A stretch of 34,052 nucleotides of DNA, taken from the NCBI GenBank assembly GCA_043800105.1, contig JAZDNJ010000047.1, positions 1 to 34,052 on the forward strand, written 5' to 3'. Positions 16,527-24,987 of the stretch are shown here, in pieces. Made by a program: the position numbers and the translations under genes. This stretch comes from JAFGTE01 sp043800105. GTDB taxonomy: Bacteria; Patescibacteriota; Gracilibacteria; UM-FILTER-43-11. Every line of letters starts with the position of its first letter. Within the stretch, counting starts at the first letter, position 1. The notes under the pieces are model-generated. The model was not told where the DNA came from, did not search any database, and saw only the letters and a list, made by a program, of their open reading frames with translations.

Positions 16527-16976
16527 ATGAAAAAAGATGTGAAGCGGATCAAATATATGTCGGCCGAAGGGATTCCGGTTGTGGTAATTACTAACAAAGA
16601 TGGGAAACAAGATATAAAGGCCTATACTTCCACTGGTAGTTATGATTTTTCGCCTTTTGCCCTATTTAAATGGGGAAGCCGAATTTGCAAGGAGGAATAT
16701 GATGATTTGGTAAGGCGCATTGGTTATGAGAGTGAGCTTGCGATACTAAAATCGGCGGAAAAGAAGACTGTAAAAGATAAAGCTAAAATTAAGAAGATCA
16801 CACAATTTATGCAGGGGGTAGTAGAGAAACAACTGAATGGTCATTACAACAGAATTAGTTTGAGCGAGGAATTAGCTGAGCTGGAAGCGATTCACAAAAA
16901 AACGCCCAAAATAATTGTTAGAATGGAGGAAATACAAAAGTATTTAAGAGAAGATAGAAAAAAAAAGAACAACTAG
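16527..16976 (+). CDS. Candidate immunity protein for the upstream toxin
   Basis: 149 aa, charged, no signal peptide or membrane helix, so cytoplasmic. It starts 3 bp after the toxin stop and is the most A/T-rich gene nearby, matching the composition of the toxin's C-terminal end rather than the pilus genes. I do not recognise a family: the N-terminal half is beta-like (IPVVVITNKDGKQDIKAYTS), and the C-terminal half is Lys-rich helices. It shows no HD-hydrolase motif, so it is unlike the small alarmone hydrolases that neutralise some toxSAS enzymes. The immunity role is inferred only from position, size, compartment and composition. Confidence 0.55.
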   Translation: MKKDVKRIKYMSAEGIPVVVITNKDGKQDIKAYTSTGSYDFSPFALFKWGSRICKEEYDDLVRRIGYESELAILKSAEKKTVKDKAKIKKITQFMQGVVEKQLNGHYNRISLSEELAELEAIHKKTPKIIVRMEEIQKYLREDRKKKNN

Positions 16977-16999
16977 TAGTTTCTATAATCCACTATTAT

Positions 17000-17848
17000 A
17001 TGATCCGAATCATCTTTGGCATCCTAATCCTGATCGGCTTAGCCAACCAATTCATAGTTATGAAGGCGCCCACTTTTGACAACGTAGCCGAGATGCAGGG
17101 CTACGTAGCAGCGAAGATAGCTTTCCTGGTCTTGGCTATCTGGCTTATTTCTTCGGGCATCAAAAAAAGAAGGGCAAAGCAAGGTAAAACCGAGGAAAAG
17201 TCAAAGATGGGAATGATTGACTTCTTCAAGTCATATTTCGGCGGATACAAGGCCTTTCTGCATAAAAATATCGAGCTTAAAAAACCACCCTACTGGCTTT
17301 TAGTCATTTGGTTCTACGGGGTTGTCAGGGTACTTGTCAGGCTCGATTCGTCGGTGGCCGGAATAGGGTTTAATTTTAATATCCAGGGCTGGTTCGATTT
17401 GTGGGTAACATCTCTGGTTCTTGGCGCGGTCATCGGTTTTATTGGTTACTGGCTGGTGGGTTCCATTTTCCATCTGGGAGTCCTTTTGGCAGGCGGTCAC
17501 AAAAAGGCCAAAACGTCCCGCATGATTTTCATTTATTCCGGAATTCCTCACACAATTGCGGTGATGGCATTGTTTTTTGTCGGCATGCTGGCACTACGGG
17601 AAAATTACTTCTTAAACGGCGGTTTGGATCCAAGGTGGTTTTATATTTCGGGAGCCGCTTCATTTTATTCCATTGTTCTGGGGTACATTGGGGCAGTGGA
17701 GGTTCAGAAAACCAAAAAGATCCGCAGTATTCTGCTTTTTCTGGTAGTTCCGATTGCGCTTTACGCCTCTATTTACCTTTATTCATACGCTCAGTCGCAG
17801 GCAGACTACAAACAGATGATGCAGTCGATTCAGACGGAGGAGCAATAA
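17000..17848 (+). CDS. Polytopic membrane protein, Yip1-like (tentative)
   Basis: 282 aa. A first helix pair at about 1-20 and 35-52 brackets a short loop, then a cytoplasmic segment (KKRRAKQGKTEEKSK) and about four more hydrophobic helices (for example WVTSLVLGAVIGFIGYWLVG). The SIFHLGVLLAGGHKKAKTSRMIFIYSGIPH segment (given here as key residues GG, K, SGIP) resembles the Yip1 family, a loosely defined membrane family of unclear role in bacteria. It begins 23 bp after the putative immunity gene and precedes the promoter of the minor pilins. It may belong to the cassette (for example a membrane immunity or export helper) or be unrelated. Confidence 0.5.
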   Translation: MIRIIFGILILIGLANQFIVMKAPTFDNVAEMQGYVAAKIAFLVLAIWLISSGIKKRRAKQGKTEEKSKMGMIDFFKSYFGGYKAFLHKNIELKKPPYWLLVIWFYGVVRVLVRLDSSVAGIGFNFNIQGWFDLWVTSLVLGAVIGFIGYWLVGSIFHLGVLLAGGHKKAKTSRMIFIYSGIPHTIAVMALFFVGMLALRENYFLNGGLDPRWFYISGAASFYSIVLGYIGAVEVQKTKKIRSILLFLVVPIALYASIYLYSYAQSQADYKQMMQSIQTEEQ

Positions 17849-17871
17849 AAATTTGCGGTTCTCAAATACAT

Positions 17872-17900
17872 TTGACAGTCGGTCAACAAAATAATAGAAT
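17872..17900 (+). promoter_or_regulatory. Predicted promoter of the minor-pilin operon
   Basis: Consensus -35 TTGACA (17872-17877), 17-bp spacer, -10 TAGAAT (17895-17900). Start would be near 17907, leaving a short leader before the GTG at 17923. Confidence 0.75.
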
Positions 17901-17922
17901 AAACCCCATTTATTCCCTTTTC

Positions 17923-18438
17923 GTGAAGCTTTCGATCTTAAAACAATTACGAAGCCATGGGGGATTCACCTTTGTAGAGAGTCTGATCACTTTCAGTATC
18001 GTCGGGATCTTTTTAGCTCTTACATGGGCGACCGTAAACTTCCTGCTGATTAAAACCAACGAACAGATTGTCAGAACGCGGGCCCATTTTTTGGCGGTAG
18101 AGGGGATTGAGCTCCTCAAACAGATCCGCCAGACCGCCGTGAACGAGAATCGCGAGACCGGCTTCTATTCATCCATCGGAAGCAGGGATGGTCACTATAT
18201 TCTGGAGGCAAAGGGCGAAGGTTTTGACCTGGCCGAAGGCGCGAACGAACAGATTGTCATGGAAGATGAGCCATATACTACCTATTGCCGGACGGTTGAG
18301 GTCACCGGCTCGGGTGAAAGCGTGAAACAGGTATCCGTTGAAGTCCGATGGGGCGAAGCAACCGATTGCAGTCTGGGAGAGGAAATCATTGCTTACAGTA
18401 CTTACTTAGCCGATTTGGTTCATGAAAATAACGGGTAA
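17923..18438 (+). CDS. Minor pilin, PilV/GspI-like
   Basis: 171 aa from a GTG start that follows a consensus promoter and gives a proper prepilin leader: basic stretch, cleavage at G14|F15, then FTFVESLITFSIVGIFLALTW with Glu at +5 (the VES variant is common in PilV/GspI). The helix continues in LAVEGIELLKQIRQ. The C-terminal domain contains two cysteines. It overlaps the next prepilin gene by 17 bp, suggesting translational coupling. Minor pilins of this type prime pilus assembly and form the tip. Confidence 0.85.
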   Translation: MKLSILKQLRSHGGFTFVESLITFSIVGIFLALTWATVNFLLIKTNEQIVRTRAHFLAVEGIELLKQIRQTAVNENRETGFYSSIGSRDGHYILEAKGEGFDLAEGANEQIVMEDEPYTTYCRTVEVTGSGESVKQVSVEVRWGEATDCSLGEEIIAYSTYLADLVHENNG

Positions 18439-19087
18439 AAAACCTGCCGGCTTCACGCTGATGGAACTCATCATCGTTATCGGATTCTTCGCTTTCATTT
18501 CAGCCATCATCATGCAGAACCTCTTTGCCGTCTATCACTTCAAAGAGGTCATCCGCTACAAAAAGGACATCAATTTCGAAGCCAGCAGCGTGCTGAACAA
18601 CGGCATGGCGGGGATAATCCGTTCCGGATTCGCCATCAACTACGCCGAAACACAGATCGACAATAGCGTTCAGCCTACCGAAGGCATGCAGAGCAAAACA
18701 GATCAAATCTCCATTTTTACAGACCGTGCCGAAACCCAGTACTTTACCATTTATCGCGCACCCTACAGCGAAGCGGGTAATTACGACGGGGATGTCGCCC
18801 AGATGATGATCCGCTTCAGCAACGGTGAAACTTTCCCGCTTCACTCCTCCGAAACCGTCGTTGAGGACTTCGATGTCATTGTTCCTTCCGACCCCCGTTC
18901 CGCCGGAGATCCGGATTTACAGCCATACGTCACACTGTACCTGCGCGTCCGGCATCGCTACCCCTTCGGGGAAGCAGCTGCCGAAGAAACCCAGATGGCC
19001 TACAGGAATGTCAGGGCCTCGTACCGCACCACTTACAGCCTGCGCAATACGGTTCCAAGTAGTTATAAAACCCCGTCCGAAACTTAA
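18422..19087 (+). CDS. Minor pilin, PilW/GspJ-like
   Basis: 221 aa with a short class III leader: MKITGKKPAG cleaved before FTLMELIIVIGFFAFISAII, Glu at +5. Length and the position after a PilV-like gene fit the PilW/GspJ class, which joins PilV/GspI and PilX/GspK at the pilus tip. Its start lies inside the previous gene. No cysteines are conspicuous. Subclass is assigned from order and size, not from a diagnostic motif. Confidence 0.8.
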   Translation: MKITGKKPAGFTLMELIIVIGFFAFISAIIMQNLFAVYHFKEVIRYKKDINFEASSVLNNGMAGIIRSGFAINYAETQIDNSVQPTEGMQSKTDQISIFTDRAETQYFTIYRAPYSEAGNYDGDVAQMMIRFSNGETFPLHSSETVVEDFDVIVPSDPRSAGDPDLQPYVTLYLRVRHRYPFGEAAAEETQMAYRNVRASYRTTYSLRNTVPSSYKTPSET

Positions 19088-19102
19088 TTGTTAACCCCGT
19101 TT

Positions 19103-20275
19103 ATGTCTAAAGCCAAACGATACAATTTTAGTACCATCCTGCTTGCCTCATTTATCGCTTTCTTTGTCCTGCTTTACGTCATTGTCCAGCTGGTCGTGCT
19201 CCGTCCGCTCAAAAACGATTTTGAAACAGGTCAGAAGAAGATCGACACGCTAAAGGCGGCGCAGGAAGACCAAACCGAGCTTCTTGATCAGATCAATACC
19301 TACCGTGATGGTCTTTATGCGCTGAATTTGGTGCTGGAGGCACGAAAAAACGTCATCAGCGGTTCCGATGAGGAGAGCCCCTACCTGGTTTATGATTTTA
19401 ATCAGCTTCTCAATGATCTGAGACGCCTGCTTCCCCGTGATGCAAGGGTTACCAAATTCCAGATCAGCAACAAAGGATTGGTAACGCTTCCGGTGGAATC
19501 GATCGACTACGCGTCACTGGGCCGCGTTCTTAAAAGTTTTAAGGATTCCGAGCTTTTCACAGAAGTCAAAATACCTTCCGGAGCTCAGCGCGTGCCAAGA
19601 CAGGTCGATAGCGGATGGGGGCGTTATTTTGAGTATATCTACGGCTTCACTCTGCAGGCCGCCCTTGATCCAGTTTTCTGGCAAAACCCCATGCCATTCC
19701 CGGACGTTGATTCGCGTGCCTATTACGCGCAGGCCATTCGCGATCTGGTCATAGCGGGCACCATCGAAGGATACCCTGATGGTTACTTCCGTCCCGATCA
19801 GTCGGTGAATCGCGCCGAGTTCTTTAAAGTAGCCCTCTTTGAATTTCTTTCAAACGACACCATCAGCATCGGCGACTACAAAAAGTACATCGATCTTTCC
19901 GAAAAAGACTGGCATTACCAGTATATTCAGCTGGCCAGTAAAATGGGCATTGCCGAGGGGGACAACATCGGACGTTTCCACCCCGATCAGCCCATTAGCC
20001 GAATAGAAGCCTTAACGACACTACTGACCATCTTCGACATCGATACCAGTGAACCGGCGCCCGAATTCGATGAAAACGGAGAAGAGATTAAAGCTAAAGA
20101 ATTCGCCCTGCCGTTCAAGGATGTTGATTCCGGTAGTAAATATTATCGTATTATCAGGGCGGCCATAGCAAAGGGGCTTCTGGACAACATGGGAAACGCC
20201 TTTGAAGCCGAAAAATCAGTGACTCGCGCCGAAATTGCTTACTGGACCTGGAAGCTAAAATTTGATTACCTCTAA
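19103..20275 (+). CDS. PilN-like T4P alignment protein fused to three SLH repeats
   Basis: 390 aa. A short basic N-terminus, one membrane helix (about 9-33), a coiled coil (about 35-85) and an alpha/beta domain (about 100-190) give PilN-like topology. Then come three SLH repeats at about 197-243 (PFPDVDSRAYYAQAI...RAEFFKVAL), 262-308 (SRIEALTTLL) and 337-385 (TRAEIAYWTW). SLH repeats bind pyruvylated secondary cell-wall polymers outside the cell. The fusion would hold the pilus platform to the wall. A PilO-like gene follows 11 bp later. I preferred ATG 19103 to an upstream TTG at 19088. SLH identity is secure; the PilN call rests on topology and order. Confidence 0.75.
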   Translation: MSKAKRYNFSTILLASFIAFFVLLYVIVQLVVLRPLKNDFETGQKKIDTLKAAQEDQTELLDQINTYRDGLYALNLVLEARKNVISGSDEESPYLVYDFNQLLNDLRRLLPRDARVTKFQISNKGLVTLPVESIDYASLGRVLKSFKDSELFTEVKIPSGAQRVPRQVDSGWGRYFEYIYGFTLQAALDPVFWQNPMPFPDVDSRAYYAQAIRDLVIAGTIEGYPDGYFRPDQSVNRAEFFKVALFEFLSNDTISIGDYKKYIDLSEKDWHYQYIQLASKMGIAEGDNIGRFHPDQPISRIEALTTLLTIFDIDTSEPAPEFDENGEEIKAKEFALPFKDVDSGSKYYRIIRAAIAKGLLDNMGNAFEAEKSVTRAEIAYWTWKLKFDYL

Positions 20276-20286
20276 ACTAATTCTTT

Positions 20287-21057
20287 ATGTCACAAGAAAA
20301 GCAGATGCCCGATTTTGACATCCCTGGTGTCGCTGACTCAGAAGAGCCAATAAAGCTGGGAAGAATCGATCGCTTTCAGCACTGGCTGATTGCCTGGACC
20401 GAAAAGAAGTTTGGCAAAGATTCCCGCGTACCAAAGTTCCTGAAATCGCTTGAACCAAGAAAGAGGGACAAAACGCTTGATGTTCTGACTCAGCTGAAAA
20501 ACGAAGGTTCCGCGCTGGAGCGCACAAATCTTCTTCTGATGATTATTCTGATTATTGTGCTGGTCTTCACCTGGAAAAAGATGCCTGTGGTGCTGGCGGA
20601 AGTGGACCAGTATAGGAACGATTTGAATGAGCAGGAACAGGTCATCAAGATGGAACAGCAGAACAACGACTTTTTGGAAAAAATGGCGGAGGACAAAAAC
20701 GCGCTGACAGAAAATATTCACAAGGTCTACGCGGCTGTTCCAGATTCCGACGAAAAAGCCGAAGAGGTGATGTCGATGCTGGAAGACATCGCCGCCAAAA
20801 ACCACATCGTCATCGACGCCATCGGCATCCGAAAGGTTTCCGAATCGCAGGTCAATTATGACGATTTAATCGGCGTAGTGGACGTGTACGAATATACCTT
20901 CACGCTTGAAAGCAATTTACCTCATATTCTTAGTTTTATCGGCGCCCTGCGGAATTCCCTGCGCCTCATGGACATCATGACTCTTGAGATCGAGGAGGGT
21001 AAGACTGGCTATCGGGCCACCTTTACCTTGCACGCTTACCATTTAGCCGAAATCTAA
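20287..21057 (+). CDS. PilO-like T4P alignment protein (copy 2)
   Basis: 256 aa with an 80-residue cytoplasmic part, one membrane helix at about 81-96, a coiled coil (about 100-145) and a C-terminal alpha/beta domain. The domain contains LPHILSFIGALRNSLRLMDI, a typical PilO strand-helix-strand pattern of the form seen in PilO proteins that position a helix before the last strands. It directly follows the PilN-SLH gene and precedes a small membrane protein and pilC2, forming the second alignment subcomplex. Confidence 0.65.
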   Translation: MSQEKQMPDFDIPGVADSEEPIKLGRIDRFQHWLIAWTEKKFGKDSRVPKFLKSLEPRKRDKTLDVLTQLKNEGSALERTNLLLMIILIIVLVFTWKKMPVVLAEVDQYRNDLNEQEQVIKMEQQNNDFLEKMAEDKNALTENIHKVYAAVPDSDEKAEEVMSMLEDIAAKNHIVIDAIGIRKVSESQVNYDDLIGVVDVYEYTFTLESNLPHILSFIGALRNSLRLMDIMTLEIEEGKTGYRATFTLHAYHLAEI

Positions 21058-21067
21058 CCGATTCACC

Positions 21068-21328
21068 ATGATCAATATCATTCGAAAAGCAACCATTGCC
21101 CTCTCGGTCGTTCTGATTATTTTTCTGGGCTACCAGGCATTTTTTAATAACACGGCCAAAGCCTGGAAGAATTACAGTCAGCCCCAGCTGGCGGCTTACA
21201 CCAGTCTGGAGCAGGATGAGGAAATTCTGAAAGAACTCGATCGTCAGACGCGCTATAATACCTATAAACCGCTTGATCCGGCTTACTTTGTAAAACCCAA
21301 TATTTTTCAGACCATCGAACGAAACTAA
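21068..21328 (+). CDS. Small single-pass membrane protein in the pilus operon
   Basis: 86 aa: one N-terminal helix (about 7-27, IALSVVLIIFLGYQAFF) and a short outside tail. The last base of its stop codon is the first base of the pilC2 ATG, so the two are translationally coupled. Position after PilN/PilO would fit a PilP-like linker, but it has no lipobox and no PilP-type domain, and it is too short. No family recognised. Confidence 0.65.
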   Translation: MINIIRKATIALSVVLIIFLGYQAFFNNTAKAWKNYSQPQLAAYTSLEQDEEILKELDRQTRYNTYKPLDPAYFVKPNIFQTIERN

Positions 21329-22587
21329 TGTACATTTTCTTAGTAAAAGTCAGGGATGCTTTCGGGGCCTCGAAACAGGTCGAGATTAGCGCTGCCACAC
21401 CTCAGGAGGCCATCAAAATGCTGTCTGACGAGGGCTTTTACGCGGAACTCAGCGATATTCTTAAGGCACGTCGGGACAGCTGGCTGGGCAAATTACAGAA
21501 GATCGATTTTTCATCATTCTTTTCCAGAGTTCCGCAAAAAGATGTGCTTCGGCTCGTTAAAATCATCGGTAATTCTCTCGATCGTGGCCGAACGCTTAAG
21601 TCCACGCTGGATTTCGTCGGCGAGAATGAGGACAGTAAGCCCCTCAAAAAACTCATCCAGGGATTGCGGGAGCAAATGGATAAGGCTTTCAGCTCTCAAA
21701 TTGAAATTTTCAGCGCTTTTCCCCAGTATTTCGATGAAGAATTTCTTGGAATCATCGAGGCCGGTGAAACTTCCTCTAATCTGGGAAAATATTTACTGGA
21801 TTTTGTGGAAGAAAAAAAACGCCAGATCAGTCTGAACACTAAATTCAGGGCGGTGCTCATCAAACGTCTGACCACCCTGGTGATCGTGGTGATGGTGGCC
21901 ATCGTCGTGGTCATTTTTGTTATTCCGCAGTTCAAAGTACTTTTTGGTGAAGCCCTCGAGATTCCCTGGGGCATGCAGCTTTTAATGAATATCTCGGATG
22001 CTTTTAAAAATTTCGGCCCGATCATTCTGATGGTCGTCGGTCTGGGTATTGCCACTTTTTACTATTTGGTCGTACACAACGACAATGTCCGCTGGTGGTG
22101 GCACAATTTTTTGCTTCACATGCCGGTTCTGGGTAAAACACTCCGCACCTATTACACGGCACAGTTCACTTACTTGCTTTCCACCCTGCTCACCAAGAAT
22201 GTGGACATTATCAAGTCGATGAATATCATCATTCGCCAAAGCAGAAACGTGTGCATAAAAAAGACCTGCAAAAATATCATCAGCTCCATGCAAGGGGGTG
22301 ACGACCTTTTTAAGGCCATCATCAAAGAACATGAAGAAGAAAGGGATTATCTGGTTCCGGCCATTGTGCAGGCGGCCAAAGTGGGTACGGCAACCGCCAG
22401 TCTGGGGGCTACCCTGATGGACGTTCGGGATGATCTGGAGGAGCTTTTTACCACCCGCCTGGAACGCGCCATCAAGGTTTTCAGCGCTTTTTTCTATCTT
22501 TTTATCGTGGGTTTTGCCGTTTTTCTGGCCTACGCCATTGCCAGCGCCATTTTAGTCTTCTACGAAAACGCCCAGCAGTTGATTTAA
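21328..22587 (+). CDS. pilC: Type IV pilus platform protein PilC/GspF (copy 2)
   Basis: 419 aa. Unlike copy 1 it keeps the N-terminal beta-rich domain (VRDAFGASKQVEISAATPQEA). Two GspF domains follow, with IIEAGETSSNLGKYL as the conserved phrase of the first, and three membrane segments lie at about 181-202, 229-249 and 385-412. The domains are more divergent than copy 1 (for example NSLDRGRTLKSTLDFV in place of the usual hydrophobic stretch). It is presumably the partner of PilB copy 2. The start overlaps the previous stop. Confidence 0.9.
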   Translation: MYIFLVKVRDAFGASKQVEISAATPQEAIKMLSDEGFYAELSDILKARRDSWLGKLQKIDFSSFFSRVPQKDVLRLVKIIGNSLDRGRTLKSTLDFVGENEDSKPLKKLIQGLREQMDKAFSSQIEIFSAFPQYFDEEFLGIIEAGETSSNLGKYLLDFVEEKKRQISLNTKFRAVLIKRLTTLVIVVMVAIVVVIFVIPQFKVLFGEALEIPWGMQLLMNISDAFKNFGPIILMVVGLGIATFYYLVVHNDNVRWWWHNFLLHMPVLGKTLRTYYTAQFTYLLSTLLTKNVDIIKSMNIIIRQSRNVCIKKTCKNIISSMQGGDDLFKAIIKEHEEERDYLVPAIVQAAKVGTATASLGATLMDVRDDLEELFTTRLERAIKVFSAFFYLFIVGFAVFLAYAIASAILVFYENAQQLI

Positions 22588-22588
22588 A

Positions 22589-22618
22589 TTTTCAGAAACG
22601 CCGTCTATACACTATAAT
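22589..22618 (+). promoter_or_regulatory. Possible pilin promoter (second locus)
   Basis: Consensus -10 TATAAT at 22613-22618 with only a weak -35 (TTTTCA at 22589-22594, 18-bp spacer), about 38 nt before the pilin ATG. Confidence 0.5.
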
Positions 22619-22656
22619 AAAAGCCAGTTTCACATCATTCATTAATCCAACTATTT

Positions 22657-23262
22657 ATGAAGAAGCAACTTCGGGCCCTCAAAAATAATACGGCTGGTTT
22701 CACTTTCGTGGAACTGCTGGTGGTTATTGTGATTATGGCGGTACTGGTGGCGTCAACGGCCAACTACTTGTTTTCGCAAGGCGGTTCAAAGGCACGCGAC
22801 ATCGAAAGAAAAAATGACATGAAGCAGGTGGCTGCCCTACTTGAACAGTTTAATTCTTCTTACGGTGAGCCTCCAAGTTCCGAAGTTAAAAACAGAAAAA
22901 TTAAGGACCGGGCTCCGGATTGTGAGGGTGTGGGTGATTACAAATTACTGATGAAATGTTTCAAGTCCCTTAAGTATGCTCAGGCAGACGGTTTGGCCAG
23001 CATGGCGGAAGACCCCAAGGAAGGAATCGAGAATGATGGAGGAAATGAATATCGCTACCTATACGGAGCTGACAATAACGGCTGGAAGGTCTGCGCGCTT
23101 CTCGAAAACCAGACCGATCCCGATCTGAACGATAGCTACGAAGGCTCAGGTACCTACGGAGACGAGGGAGGCAGGACTTACTGCGTTGTTTCGTCAAACC
23201 GAAAACTCAGTGATATTGACTCAGTAGAAGCCGGTTCGGATGAAAGTTATCTGGAGGAATAA
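22657..23262 (+). CDS. Type IV pilin (second locus)
   Basis: 201 aa prepilin: basic leader, cleavage at G14|F15, FTFVELLVVIVIMAVLVA with Glu at +5. The following helix KARDIERKNDMKQVAALLEQFNSSYG is the pattern of GspG/PilA major subunits. The globular domain carries four cysteines (PDC, MKC, KVC, TYC), enough for two disulphides, and an acidic C-terminus. It has its own candidate promoter, so it is a likely major subunit of the second pilus. Confidence 0.88.
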   Translation: MKKQLRALKNNTAGFTFVELLVVIVIMAVLVASTANYLFSQGGSKARDIERKNDMKQVAALLEQFNSSYGEPPSSEVKNRKIKDRAPDCEGVGDYKLLMKCFKSLKYAQADGLASMAEDPKEGIENDGGNEYRYLYGADNNGWKVCALLENQTDPDLNDSYEGSGTYGDEGGRTYCVVSSNRKLSDIDSVEAGSDESYLEE

Positions 23263-23296
23263 AGGGCACCAAGACAAATACAAAATAAGGAATGAT

Positions 23297-23316
23297 GATT
23301 CAAAGAAGAATCTTTT
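23297..23316 (+). terminator. Weak hairpin in the gap between pilin genes
   Basis: GATTC (23297-23301) and GAATC (23308-23312) form a 5-bp stem with a 6-nt loop, followed by TTTT. It might attenuate transcription after the pilin gene. Confidence 0.3.
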
Positions 23317-23343
23317 CCGTTTTATTTGTCAGCCAGCACTTTC

Positions 23344-24000
23344 ATGAAGTCCGTACGCGCTAATGCAGGTTTCACTCTCGTCGAACTAATCATCGTAATG
23401 GCGATTATGGGTTTGCTTTTAGCAATGTCAGCCCCTTTTGTGTCGGCCACCCGCTCGGATATTTCCATGAGCCGTACCATTCGGGTGATTAAAACGGATC
23501 TGATGACGAATCTTGGTTACGCGCTCGCAGGCAAGTCCATCGGGGCCCTTTCCGCCGATGCGCTTTTGGACCCGGAACAGATTCCCAGTCACTATGCCCT
23601 TTATTTTCAGAAAATGGATGACTATGGCGGAGGGGTGCCTTATTCCTACCTTGAATTTCATCCGCTCGAAGACGGAAAGAATGTTAAAGTGAGCTATATG
23701 ATCGAAAAAGAATGGCCTTCTTCAGACGTATACCTAAAAGAAATCCGTCTGAGCAAAGATGACGGGTCGGCAGGCAAAACGGTTGATTCAGGTCTGATTT
23801 TTTTTACTGCTCCTTTTGGGAAGATCAATTTTGTTTCGGGAATAAAGTCCCTGGCGGAAGGCGACATGCTGAATCTGAAAGAGGCGTTTCTGAGTGAGGC
23901 CGACTACAAAGAAATCGAACTTGTTCTTCAGTACAAAAATGAGGAATTAAGTGAAACAACCCTCAGTTTTAGTGTCGATAAATATATCAACGTGTTTTAA
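23344..24000 (+). CDS. Pseudopilin, GspH/FimT-like
   Basis: 218 aa from ATG 23344: short leader MKSVRANAG cleaved before FTLVELIIVMAIMGLLLAMSAP, Glu at +5. The helix continues with SRTIRVIKTDLMTNLGYAL, like the GspH/FimT class that follows the VELI motif. A TTG 18 bp upstream is an alternative start, but the ATG gives a normal leader. The next gene starts 2 bp after its stop. Confidence 0.82.
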   Translation: MKSVRANAGFTLVELIIVMAIMGLLLAMSAPFVSATRSDISMSRTIRVIKTDLMTNLGYALAGKSIGALSADALLDPEQIPSHYALYFQKMDDYGGGVPYSYLEFHPLEDGKNVKVSYMIEKEWPSSDVYLKEIRLSKDDGSAGKTVDSGLIFFTAPFGKINFVSGIKSLAEGDMLNLKEAFLSEADYKEIELVLQYKNEELSETTLSFSVDKYINVF

Positions 24001-24002
24001 TT

Positions 24003-24986
24003 ATGTATGCCATTCTTGTTTCCATCGCGCTGGCCATTTATACCATCATTCTGGTGGATTTTGGTTTGTTGTTTCAGGAAATCTCCGTAAATGCCGACAT
24101 GCTCACCTCCTCTCAGGCTTTGTACACGGCGGAAGGCGTGGTCGAAAATACTTTTTCGCTGATCGGGGACGGCGACATCATCACCCGCAATATCAGATTC
24201 GCCGACGAAATGCAGAATTCGCCAGATGATCTTGGTAAGGCTTATTTATCCTACAACGAAGGCGCGGATTCCTTTTATGTTCAGCGCGGGCTTTCGCTCA
24301 GTGCGGAAGACTTAAAAGCGTCTGACGCTTACGTCAGTAGTAATCGGGTCGTGCGCAGCGCCGCCTACCTGGCGGACGGTCAGACACTCGACCAGACCGC
24401 TTATTACGGCCTTGAACCGCGCTCGGCCAAGGGCTTTGCCTTCCGCGAGGTCAAAGACGGCGACAACTTCAACGAGATCATTTTCGAATATGACGCATCG
24501 GGTGAAACGTCCGGGATGCTCTTCGAGGTTTTTGCCTTCCCGCGTGAGGGGGCAAATATCGATTTTCTGGATTTTGAGAAGCTCAAGAATGATTTTGACG
24601 GCCCGGTGCAGAGGATCGCAATCAATACCAAAGACACTTCAAAGAATGGCATCGCGGTGCCCACAGGAGGCCAGCCCATGTCGATCAGCTACGGAAGTTA
24701 CGCAGGTGATTACGGCAGGCGGATTATCCTTTCGGGATTTGAGCCCATGAATAAAAACTACCTGCTTCATTTCCAGACTCTCGACAATCAGCAGGTTCAC
24801 TATATGCTGTCCGCCACCTATCAGGGTCAGCGGGTCATGCTTCCCGGCATGATGCAGACCATCGATATCATCGGCGCCACTCCGGGCGGCCTTTATCAGC
24901 GTGTAAAATATCAGCGCCAGACCGAAGAAGAACTTCAGCCGGGCCTGAAATTTGTTCATTTCGGCGACCAGATCATCAATAAATAA
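24003..24986 (+). CDS. PilX/GspK-like membrane-anchored minor pilin candidate
   Basis: 327 aa. The N-terminus is a bare hydrophobic helix (MYAILVSIALAIYTIILVDF) without a GFTLxE leader. The following SSQALYTAEGVVENTF resembles the PilX pattern of small residues around AEG. The rest is a large beta-rich extracellular domain. Position between the GspH-like gene and the VWA-like gene suits the PilX role at the pilus tip. The missing cleavage site is odd: it may be processed differently, or simply be membrane anchored. Confidence 0.55.
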   Translation: MYAILVSIALAIYTIILVDFGLLFQEISVNADMLTSSQALYTAEGVVENTFSLIGDGDIITRNIRFADEMQNSPDDLGKAYLSYNEGADSFYVQRGLSLSAEDLKASDAYVSSNRVVRSAAYLADGQTLDQTAYYGLEPRSAKGFAFREVKDGDNFNEIIFEYDASGETSGMLFEVFAFPREGANIDFLDFEKLKNDFDGPVQRIAINTKDTSKNGIAVPTGGQPMSISYGSYAGDYGRRIILSGFEPMNKNYLLHFQTLDNQQVHYMLSATYQGQRVMLPGMMQTIDIIGATPGGLYQRVKYQRQTEEELQPGLKFVHFGDQIINK

Positions 24987-24987
24987 T

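Noticed and set aside
17401..17922. Upstream extension of the PilV-like gene
   Set aside because: It overlaps the membrane protein gene in another frame and lies upstream of the promoter; the GTG at 17923 gives a normal prepilin leader.
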